Source: Klebsormidium nitens (Eukaryota; Streptophyta; Klebsormidiophyceae; Klebsormidiales; Klebsormidiaceae). Taken from it: 64,000 nucleotides of DNA. The stretch lies in the NCBI GenBank assembly GCA_000708835.1, contig DF237036.1:62001-126000 (forward strand). Direction: 5' to 3'. Of the stretch, positions 24,901 through 33,864 are shown piece by piece; the first letter of the stretch is position 1; each line of letters begins with the position of its first letter. Position numbers and translations under genes: made by a program. Below the pieces are notes generated by a model. It worked only from the letters and a program-made list of their open reading frames with translations, was not told the DNA's origin and ran no database searches.

Positions 24901-27900
24901 TAAAGAATGTTCCCACCCCTCCGCGGAATCTTATCAAGGAAGGGCCTGCTCCGTAAAGCTCTCGGCGAATGACTGACTCGGAGCTGGTGGCTTCCAGGTC
25001 TTATCAATGCCTCATGGGCAGACAATTACAACCGCGGCCGACGTGCGCGTCAAAATAATATTCAGTAGACAACAAGATGACCTTGAAATGGATACCGAAA
25101 CGAATCCAAAAAGGGTGCCAAGCCCGGGGAGTCTTACCAGGGAGGGGCTGCTCGGTAAAGCTCTCGGCGAGGGTCTCGTGCTAGTCCTCTTGGAGGTCTG
25201 TTCAAAGCTTCTCTATAGACCCGGAACACGACGCAACCCGCGCACTTGCCAAGATAACCACACAAAACAACGAAAGAGCTTGGAAAAGGCCTCCAAGCCC
25301 CGAGGGATCTTACCAGGGAAGGGACTGCTCAGTGAAGCTTTCGGCGAGGGTCTCGAGCTGGTCGTCTTTGAGGTCGGAGAGCGCGGGCACGCGCTGCAGC
25401 GCGACGGTCACCAGCTGCAGCTGCAGGCCGCGCCGTACGGTGCCCAGAATGTGCGCGTCGAACAGCGCGCGGTCGATCGTGATCGCGGTAACCTGCACGG
25501 GGTGAAGGCAGGAATGTTAAAAATTCCATCTTGAGGCTGCGACAACAGCCCGTGCCGGGAGGCGCGCGCGCTGACAATTGCGCGGTTCGACTACTAGAAT
25601 TATGGCCACCTGGAGGGGCAGATTCACCAGGCGGGGGCGAAGCAAAAACCCAACAAGAGAGGAACTAAACGAGGCGGCGGCAACTCTCTCCTCGGGGCTG
25701 GAGTTGAAAGGGGGGACTGGGTCTTCACGAATCAGGTGATTAGTAATCAAAGAGAGATCAGTTCTGCTTCAGGGGCGAGTCCTCATAAAAACCCAAAACA
25801 TCCATGATTCCATACCATCTCTGAGGCTGCCACGTGGTCAATAAGCTCGTCTGCCACCCGCTTCGAGGCGATCATGACCCATTTCCCCCAATCAAGAAGG
25901 CTAAATCAGCGTTCTGAGGTCTATTTACACTTACCGTGTCGGAAGCTGCCACGTAGTTGAAGGTGCTGATCTGCTCTCCGCTCAGCAGCATGCTTTCCCC
26001 GAGCACCGCCAGCCGGCCCAGAACGGCCGCCGTGTCAGCGCTAGAGACCGCCACCTGGCGCATGCCGGCGCGAGGGGGCGCGCCGTTGGTAACTCTGTAC
26101 GAGAGATAATTTGTAAGTTTCGACGAAGAGGATTTTGGATTGGCGTTGAAATCGGTTTCTCGATTGCAAGTAGGTGTCGTATGGATGCAGTAGTAGCCAG
26201 CGCGCCGGGAGCGGCAGACTTGATGTTTGAGGTGGTTTTTTCTTCTCTTTTCCGAGTCACGTGCTAGCTCGACGAAACATGTTGGCGACTGTTTAACGGT
26301 TGCTTTAATTGAACGTCGAAGCGCACTGACGTCCGTATTCACAGCCACGGAGAGCCACAAAAGCTTCACACGTACGGGTTTCCAAGAGATCTGAAAGCTT
26401 ATCAACGCCCACCTGACTTGGCCCTCCGCGATAACGTAGACCTTCTCCATGATGCTCCCTCCTTTGATGAGGCACTCCCCACGCGAGAAGAGCTCAGTCT
26501 TGCTCTGGTTGGAGAGGTTGACCACATCACGGGTCGCGAGTTTGTGCAGCGCAGGGGCCTCTCGCAAGATCTGCGACAAAGCGGAGTAAGAAATTTGAGC
26601 GAAATTTCAAAATGGATATCAGTGGAACATCTGAGGATACGAAGTCTGTAACGGATGGAAGATTGCGTATTATTTCCCGACGCGTAACAGAACCCTAAAA
26701 TCACCATCCAGTACAGACGGAGTACCTTGGTTGCCAGAGTGTTTTTCCACCCCGATAAGACCCGGATCCTTCCTCAGTTGCTTGCGCCAGACCAAAATGG
26801 ATCAACGCGCGCACTGATTCTTATTCTTTGCCAATTTAGACTGCTGATTGATCTACAGAAACTTTCCTGCGAGCTACGCTTCGCTCTCTATTACTGCGGA
26901 GTTCGTAGAGAGAACCCTCACCTGAGCCGGCTTGGACTCGGTCAGATGACGCAGGATGATGCTCTTGAACGTCACCCGGTCCACGAACCACAGTAAGCCG
27001 TGGGTTAGCGCCCTAACCGTCGCGTTTCGGGGGCAGTCATAGAGAAGCGCGATCTCGCCGAAGCTCTCCTCGGGACCCTTGACCTTGACCACAACCGGGG
27101 GGTCCGTTCCCTGCAAAGAAGTGGAAAGGTTGTGAATCTCAGACGGTCCTAGTTATCTCGTAAATTCAATGGTCACGAGTGGTCGTTCCATGTTCTCCGA
27201 TTCCTGTGGAACTCTTCAAGCGCAGAAAGTGTCCTCATTACCACTTTCTGGAAAGTCTTCCAGAATCAGCAAACTTTCGGTTCTGTGCTTGGCGACAAAA
27301 ACAGGTAACGTTGACAAGAACAGCTCTCCTCCTGCCAGCAAATGCTGCTAAAATATACAAATCCAGCCAATCCGTGCTCCCTGCTCCTTCCAATGTCTGT
27401 GTTGACAGAAGTTTTGCACTTTGAGTCAGAAACATAGAAGATTTACCCCTAGTTGCCGTTCCCTGAAGCAGCCATTCTCAGGTTTTCGTGAACGCTTACC
27501 TCCTGCTTGACGACCTCAAACTCGCCAACGTCCACGATGTAGAAGTTGTCACCCATGTCGTTTTGCTTGATGACTTCCGTTCCTGGCGCGATGCGAATGT
27601 CCGTAAACGCGTCGATGATCTCCTCTCGGAGCGCGGGCTCCAGATCGCTGAAGATGAAGTTTTGGCTGGACACGAACGAAAGTCGACTACGTCAGGTTTT
27701 GGTCCAGCTTTTCTCAATCGGGTCACCTCAACTCCTTTCCATCTCCATTGCGGATTCACTCATCCATCCCTTCTGGCCCATGTCCCCACTCGGAGAGCAT
27801 TTGGGTGTGCCACTTCTTTCGTGCTTCAACTGCTCTACCGTTTGGTCTTGGGGATCCACCCTAGCACCTAGAATCTTGCTATTTTACTCGGAATCTTAAT

Positions 27901-29000
27901 CATCCAAGGAACTCAAGGCTAAAACAGTGTGAAGCGGGTATGACGTAACAAGCAGCACAGGCCAATTCCACTCGCCTGAGGATGTTCCCAAGGCGCTGCC
28001 GGGTGCTGTCGGATTTTGGCACGACCTTCTTGACTGCCTCAAGGTCCACGTCCTGACCGCGCTCCCTGCAAACATCAAAGCGTTCAAACTTTGAAAAGCC
28101 TGTCATTCAGTCTCCCCATCGGCTTGGATGATATTTAATGATTGAGGCGCTTTATCGGCGACGCTTGCAAGATATCGCCTCTTTTTAGAATCAAATTGGG
28201 ACCCGGCTTCTGCTATACCTGTTAGTTTGTACGACCACTCCGATGAAGCGCGACTTTATGATCCAGCTTCTTGCTGTCTGTACAATCTGCTCATACGACA
28301 AGCAGAAGTCGACAGTGTGCGTTCTCTGAGACCAACTTACCGGATGCCATCCCTCATCCGGCGGGCGTTGCCAGCAGTGGCCCCCGACAGCTCCACGCCA
28401 CCCCTCTTGAAGCTCTCCAGGCTTTTCCTGTGCGAGGGCGGCGTCACTCGCTGCTTGATGGAATCATCATCCTCGGAGATGGGGGCTGGGACGCGCACAG
28501 CAAGGTTTTCCGCTACGCGCGCGGCCACCTTGCCGTTGCTCACAGGAGGGGACCTGAGGAGCGGAAGCGGAAAAATTGGTCGAGAAGAAAGTGAGCCAGC
28601 TGGTGAAAATCATGGCAGCAAACAGTAAACAAGAAATTGCTTCCCGGTGCCTCCCATGGTCCGTTGAAAAGCATCCAGCTTATCATAAGGAACAGAAAAT
28701 CCGGGTTTTGAAGAAGCGTCAGAGGCGGAAGCGACGTTGCTAGAGCTGGCAAAGATTATGCGCTAAAAAAAGGGTTGTCCTTTTGCAAGCCAAGACTCAC
28801 CTCGGAGGTCGGGGACTCTGTGCGGGTGACGAGCCGCCACTCTTTCCGCTGGCCGTCCTGGTCAGAGACGGCGCCACGTTCCTCTGCATCTGGTCTGCCA
28901 CGTCAGCACCGGCAAGCTTCTCCAGCTCTTCCTGGGGGAAGACTTTGCCGCCGGCCGCGCGCTTTGCCAGCTCTTCCAGAGACCCCCGAACCGCGGAGAC
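15998..29000 (-). CDS. cGMP-dependent protein kinase (PKG-like) with four cyclic-nucleotide-binding domains
   Basis: Twenty exons, all phase-compatible, give at least 1188 residues: 28801-29000, 28341-28553, 27976-28065, 27500-27665, 26922-27110, 26413-26570, 25935-26094, 25314-25492, 24453-24631, 23604-23968, 23142-23344, 22600-22738, 21938-22130, 21019-21228, 19898-20088, 18863-18975, 17814-18012, 17051-17137, 16477-16686, 15998-16120. The first Met exon was not found. Order: low-complexity N-terminus; PKG-type [13 protein letters not shown] helix; CNB1 with a canonical cassette ([16 protein letters not shown]); CNB2 and CNB3 with degenerate cassettes; CNB4 ([16 protein letters not shown]); kinase domain with [33 protein letters not shown] and [17 protein letters not shown] tail ending WDDIF. 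DMG replaces DFG. A Ser/Gly/Pro insert splits CNB3. No PP2C domain, unlike the land-plant PP2C-CNB-kinase fusion. Likely cytosolic and activated by cGMP or cAMP. Confidence 0.9.
16314..16380 (-). repeat. Decayed copy of the 3' end of PKG exon 19
   Basis: Resembles 16478-16545 (segment encoding [16 protein letters not shown]) with substitutions throughout. It lies in the intron just downstream of that exon. Confidence 0.75.
17646..17696. repeat. Short direct repeats in a PKG intron
   Basis: The phrase taccccaaatagc occurs twice about 20 bp apart, preceded by the related tacccccaaagc. A small tandem structure within the intron between exons 17 and 18. Confidence 0.8.
17972..18260 (-). repeat. 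PKG exon 17 edge: true copy plus two tandem copies upstream
   Basis: The segment for [13 protein letters not shown] with its acceptor and about 60 bp of intron is repeated at about 119 and 108 bp spacing. The true edge is at 18012, with copies centred near 18130 and 18230. Intron words such as gcggtcagtgatttga are also shared, so the duplicated unit crosses the exon boundary. The outer copy is more diverged. Confidence 0.9.
19450..19835 (-). repeat. Three decayed copies of the 3' part of PKG exon 15
   Basis: Downstream of the true exon (19898-20088) the segment for [19 protein letters not shown] recurs at 19737-19835 (nearly identical), 19595-19690 (more changed) and 19455-19540 (most changed). 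The first two also share the flanking word catcgcgcgacgt. Divergence increases with distance from the exon. Confidence 0.9.
20160..20510 (-). repeat. Decayed copies of the 5' part of PKG exon 15
   Basis: Upstream of the same exon, 20178-20245 repeats the segment for [14 protein letters not shown] with its acceptor (true segment 20040-20088). Weaker copies appear near 20325-20400 and 20465-20510. Confidence 0.8.
20650..20945 (-). repeat. Two decayed copies of the 3' part of PKG exon 14
   Basis: The segment for [17 protein letters not shown] with its donor is repeated at 20838-20935 and 20665-20760, about 180 bp apart, downstream of the true exon end at 21019. Confidence 0.85.
21330..21715 (-). 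repeat. Decayed copies of the 5' edge of PKG exon 14
   Basis: The acceptor and first codons of exon 14 (true edge 21228; plus-strand signature gctctctttcaggc) recur near 21400 and 21550, with a weak trace near 21690, each with remnants of the following Ser/Gly codons. Confidence 0.75.
21735..21830 (-). repeat. Close copy of the 3' end of PKG exon 13
   Basis: Repeats the segment for [18 protein letters not shown] and the donor (true copy 21938-22020), including the shared run cccgcgacgaccgtctcctt. Confidence 0.9.
23400..23465 (-). repeat. Decayed copy of the 5' half of PKG exon 11
   Basis: Resembles 23275-23335 (segment for [14 protein letters not shown]), upstream of the exon, with frame-breaking changes. 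Confidence 0.65.
24023..24065 (-). repeat. Copy of the 5' edge of PKG exon 10
   Basis: Repeats the acceptor region and first codons (GWGSRIGGM) of the exon beginning at 23968; the phrase gacatgccgccgatgcgaga is nearly the same in both. Confidence 0.8.
24760..25205 (-). repeat. Three decayed copies of the 3' end of PKG exon 8
   Basis: The segment for [17 protein letters not shown] with its donor (true end 25314) recurs at 25137-25205, 24938-25000 and 24762-24830, about 175-200 bp apart. The nearest copy is the best preserved. Confidence 0.85.
27971..27976 (-). other. GC-AG intron donor in PKG
   Basis: The exon for TRQRLGNIL ends CAG|GCGAGT at 27976. Only this non-canonical donor gives the phase needed to join the next exon ([10 protein letters not shown]). 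The surrounding consensus is that of a normal GC donor. Confidence 0.8.
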
Positions 29001-29924
29001 CTAAAGAAATGGAGGCGTTTACTTGAAAGGTTCCAAAGTTCGCGAGGAAGGAAAAGCACGAGTTGCTTTTACGCTACCTGGACAAGTAAGGTTTGCAAAT
29101 TACATTCGAAGTTTCGCCAAATATTGGTTCGGGTTGGCAGCCGCCCATTGCGTGACTGACCTTCGCACGTTCCAAAGCACGCTCCTAAGAGGTACAACGC
29201 ACGAGCAGGTCAGCTTGAAACCCTGTACGTGGTCTTCCGACATATCGTGTCTTTGTTCCAGACAATCAACCTTGTCGTTTTCAATGACGGAAATGGCCAT
29301 GGTCTTTAGATACGGCCAAAACTGCCGACGCTTTTCAGCCCTCACAGAGAGCAGACGCTTCAAATTCTTGCACCAATACGCTTTTCAGCAACAGCAAAAC
29401 TCCCACTGTAACCTTTTGTTGGAAAGACTGTCATAGGCTTCCGCTTTACAACGAGCGTGGCTTAATTAAGAAAACCCCAAGCTCGTTGACCCATGGCCTA
29501 GTGCTGCTTTGAGATTGAAGAGTCGGACGCCTTTACGAAAGCTCGTCCGATATCTGGCTTCGAGCTTGTTCTTCCGAAGACACTGCCTTCTTGTCTGTTG
29601 ACTCATGAAAAGTGTGGCTCCTAAGCAATCTGCCTCGTTCTGTTCCACGTGTTTTTGAGAGGCACTACCCTTGAGACCTCTCAGGATCCGCTAAACTGGT
29701 CTTTGTCATGTCTTGCTTTTTGTCGACAGTCTATTCGAGCATCAGAAAGCGCTGATCATCGTATTGCACAGCATGTATCAGACGCCCTATTTGCAACCCT
29801 GGAAACATTCATATGCCGTCCAGGTATCTTATTCCTTGTCAGGTCGCTTATTTCATGAGGTATATTCAAGTAGAGCCCCATTGACTAACTTGCGTCTGTG
29901 CAGATGCGCAAGAAGCCTAAGAAG
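29001..29924. other. Upstream region of PKG; first exon not identified
   Basis: The start codon and 5' UTR of the kinase should lie here or further right. A minus-strand frame at 29103-29363 reads AEKRRQFWPYLKTM then AISVIENDK and could end at a GT in phase 0 that matches the first identified exon, but nothing confirms it. Confidence 0.35.
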
Positions 29925-30701
29925 TCATCTGTTGAGCTGGTGACCGAGCATCAGCTCACTGAGATACTGAGCTTGCTGCTTGTTATCTATAGAAACTCCC
30001 TTGATTTTAACGTGTTGACACAAAACTTGAAGCATGACATATGTATGTCAGACAGCTGCAACTGCAAGGATCGCGAGCTCACCTGTTGGCTGTGGAACTG
30101 CGTCAATGCTGCCTCCACCTCTCTAATCTGTGGCGCAGACCAGGACTCATGGCCCTGCATGCCAGCCTGTTCAGAGACGATTCAACTTTCAGTCCAATGC
30201 TGCCAGCCTCCTTGCAGGCAAAGTCCTGTCCGAGTCCCAGCCTTTTTTTACGTCCAGACCCAATCTTGCTTTCCTCATAAATATCTCAATTCAAGAGCTT
30301 CCCATTCATCGATTTCAGGAGCGTGAGCATCGTTGTGCGTTCTGCAGAATGATGTGAGAAGAATCCGAACAGGCCCTTGTGCAAAAGGCAGCTACCCAGG
30401 TCTGGAGCTCAAACATACAGAGTTTCCTTTTCGATGCAACCATGAGCACTATAGCTTGCAATCAAGCCTTCGCATGCTCTAAGGGTAGCATGGAAACACA
30501 GGGGTCCCCTGGATTTGACATGCCTACCTTCACAATCGACCTCACAAGCTTGACATGAGCTTCGGTGGTGTTGATGAGCCGGTCCTCTAGGGCAGCCAGG
30601 ATTGCATCTGCATACGTGACCGGTTGCTGGCTTTGGTTCAACACAGCTACGTGGTTTGTCAGCAGACTATTTCTGCCATTGCGGGTGTCCACATTCTGCT
30701 G
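29925..30701 (-). CDS. Small unrecognised gene, three 3' exons
   Basis: Three minus-strand exons are phase-compatible: 30528-30701, 30083-30154 and 29925-29975, the last ending in TGA. They read QQNVDTRNGRNSLL, NQSQQPVTYADAILAALEDR, LINTTEAHVKLVRSIVK, then GHESWSAPQIREVEAALTQF, then QAQYLSELMLGHQLNR. The composition (Gln, Leu, Glu; amphipathic, heptad-like spacing) suggests a helical or coiled-coil protein. I do not recognise the family. The 5' exons are not resolved; a possible one near 30985 reads SARSNQEEQ, and an ATG before a good donor at 31322 (MDSE) is a candidate start. The plus strand here also has open frames, which lowers certainty. Confidence 0.55.
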
Positions 30702-33700
30702 CTGAAAATCAATATATAGGGTCTAATCCAACTTCAGCTTCCATTTGAACAACACGTTCAGCTTTACAGAACCCTTGTCATCTCAAGATATGCTGAGCAA
30801 CAGTGAAGCTAGAACCCTTTGTAACTGGAGAGGGGAGGGTTGCCGCATATGTCAGTAAAACCTTGGCAATGACCAAACATGCCTTTAGGCCTTCGAGCAT
30901 ACTTCTCCATCGAGCGAATAACCCTGGCATAATCAACGTGATGATGAGCAACTCTTCTGTTGAGCAACCTGTTCTTCTTGATTGGACCTTGCAGACACCT
31001 GAGAGTGCACTGTGCAGATATTCAGCCTATCAAGGATACCAATGATAGCTTCTCCTACTGCCAAGGAGCAACCCCAGAATCAATACAAATCTGGACTCCT
31101 TCAGAATTGTTCACATCTTCTTTGGAGGATCTGGCGCTGATCACTACCTATCTTATTGTGAACCAAGCTTGGCAAGAGACTCTCTGATGACTTCTTGTCA
31201 AAGTCTCATTCAGCAAAATCTCATATCCAGATCAGTTGATCTCTGGTTGCTTTCCTCAATCAATGCTGGTGCTTTTTGCCCCCCAGCGTCCTGGATGAAA
31301 GCCGCGCTTACCTTCGGAATCCATTGCTGATCGCCCCCGCAATGCAACCCTACTGCCTTTCTCAAGCAGCCCCAACAGGAGAGACCTTTGGCGTTACATC
31401 TGCATTTCAGATTAGCAGACCCTGAGCACAAGATTCTTCTGTTAGCACCGGGTCCTCTCAATTCGCTCTGTGGCTTGCTTTCCCCCAGCGGCCACGCCTG
31501 TGTTCCTCCAAATCCTCTTTGCTACCTAGATGCGATTTTCTAGAGGTCACCTTCTCAGTCTGCCGCCGACAGGGCAATTTATCCTTGCCAGAGGGCCGAA
31601 TACAATGATCGTGCTCTCAACCCGTCACCATTTTGACAAACAGCTAGCTGAACAAGGTTTTAGAAGATTGATGACACCTTGTGACGTCTTCTCTGCTGTT
31701 TTTGTTTCGCATCCAGCTTGCCGCACGGCCCTCATAATTCAATGCCAGTGGCCCCACAAATATGGTCAGCAGCTGCTGGGGAAAGATATGCCATCTATCT
31801 GATTTCTCCATTCTTTTTGAGTGAAATTTTGTCAGCCCACCAGACTGAGAAGACTGAATCAACTCAGCCGCCTGCCGGGAGCTGCCCATGTGACGTACAC
31901 GCCTGCACGCTGAGACACCCGACCCTTGACACTGGCACAACTCTCTTGGGTTAAGGTGCGCGTCGACCAGAATCCTACTTTGCCTCCAGTGTTGCCTTTA
32001 TAGTACCGCCATGTAGGATAGTACGGTACCTTTTCAGGCCGCACTAGTGCTGATGTGGTGTGTACCTTTTTGACCACGTGGATACATTGGGCCATTCGAT
32101 TGGCTCAAAGCTCGGGAAGAATCTGGCAAGCTTTTTGCACCTTTTTGGTCTGAAACATACATACATACGTACGGTATACCGTAACTTGAGACTTCTGTAA
32201 GTAAGGGGCAGTTCCAGTTACGCAAGTCCGAGTGTCAAAAGCCTCCAACCCATCCAGATTAGCATCCAGATTCCTTCCAGATCAGATGTCGATACGTTTC
32301 TACAGCCACGGCCAGTGCAGCTGCTTGCGTTGCAGTGATTGCATGACCAACTGAAACATAGGTACAAGTCACAGTAGGTATGCTTAGGGTATGATTATTA
32401 CCATCGGGCATAGGCCACGACTGTAAGTTCACGCACATGACGCGCGCGCTTGAATCTATCAACGGCTCAGATTCAGCCGCTTTCAGTGAGCTGTATGATC
32501 GACGTCGCGAACCCGGTGGATCTGGTAACCGGTTGCTTGTTCCGACCAACCGAATCCAACGTTGGCAGCGGCCCGGAGGCGCTGTGTTTGTACTTCATGA
32601 AGGAGCCGGTTGCAAATTGCCGGCCGGCCCCCGCGGGCCTGGCCGCCTGCGGCCTGGGGCAAACTTCAAAGTACCGCAATTTTCGCCCGGGGGCCGGTCT
32701 GCACCGACCCGGGGGAAGCCGGCAGACCGGTACAACCTGACCAGGGAGGGCGGGTATGGAGAACAGGATCCAAAATTCCTGATCTGAGGCTTCCTGATCT
32801 CAGGATCGCAAGGCCACGTGTACCAGCGTAATGCACTCGATCTGAGCCCTGAGCGATACATCGGACGGCTCCGATTGACTAAGTCACTTCTACCAGGCAC
32901 CCCGGACAGTTGGCAAACGCACAGATGGGGCAAGCTAGGGGATACATTACCGGCACATTTTAACCCCCTACGCTAGCTTCCTGAGATCCGGAATGTCCTG
33001 AGATCGGGAACCTGAGATGAAGTTCTGGATCCTAGCTATTCTCCATACCCGCCCTCCCAGGAGCTATTGCTGCGAGACATGCGGCCTCCGATTCATGTAA
33101 TTGTAGCCCATCACGTCAGCTAGGTGCGCCTATGCAGAGCCGGACTCGATCGGACCGTGAGTCTCGCTTCTACAATTTTCCGATAACTTAAGCGGTATGT
33201 TGGCAACATGCATGCAGGCATGGCCTTAAAACTGCATCATGACCTTTGCTTAATCCAGTGATCCGGCCATAACAAATCGCATTGCAATGCACCAGCTAGA
33301 CCGTCGGAGACTCCTCAGTTGAGTCAGCGATGCACGATCGATCAAACTATGTGGAATCTAGAATGTGATGTGAACGGCCATTATAGTGGCAGCGCCTTTG
33401 ATTTCGAAAGCATCATTGCGTTTACTGATTTCTTTGCAAAGACGTTTGCCTAGTGCATTGGGGAACAACAGAAGTACGGTCGAAATTCAAGTCGGTCCAA
33501 CAAGCGTGAAATCAATACATAGTACACGATAAGCGACGGCGCTGCGCACCACCCACCCTGACTATGCAAAACTTGTTTGGCCGCCAGTGACTCGGGCCAT
33601 GCAAGTGCCACTGATTCTAAGTGCTTCGATTGCAGACTCGATCTAGCCAGCGCCCGGTGCTTTATAGGAGACTGTATCATGGCTGAACCGCTGCTTCGTC

Positions 33701-33864
33701 TGGACATCATACTACACATAGAAGCGAGATGTCGCAACTTGTGAAACGAACGTCGTTGACTTAAGCGGCTCATTTGACGCCAGCGCAGTAAGCAGTCGTT
33801 GTGCCACTTCATGCTATCCCTTGGAAGATTGCTTCAAGGGAGACAAGACTGGTGGGCGTCAATG
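30702..33864. other. Intergenic region with a GC-rich patch and an inverted repeat
   Basis: Apart from possible 5' exons of the small gene up to about 31330, no coding exon is supported. A GC-rich patch lies at 32570-32720 and an imperfect inverted repeat at 32742-33056. From 33060 to 33480 the sequence is dense in short palindromes. Confidence 0.45.
32742..33056. repeat. Imperfect inverted repeat, arms of about 65-80 bp
   Basis: The left arm begins gggagggcgggtatggagaa at about 32744. Its reverse complement lies at the right end near 33056, and both arms continue with diverged atctgagg / atctcagga phrases. The spacer is about 180 bp. Could be a small non-autonomous transposon (MITE-like) or a hairpin; no target-site duplication identified. 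Confidence 0.8.

Noticed and set aside
29898-30326. Plus-strand frame beginning MRKKPKKSSVELV
   Set aside because: The minus strand gives three phase-compatible exons with strong donors and a terminal stop here; the plus frame has no family match. Not fully excluded.
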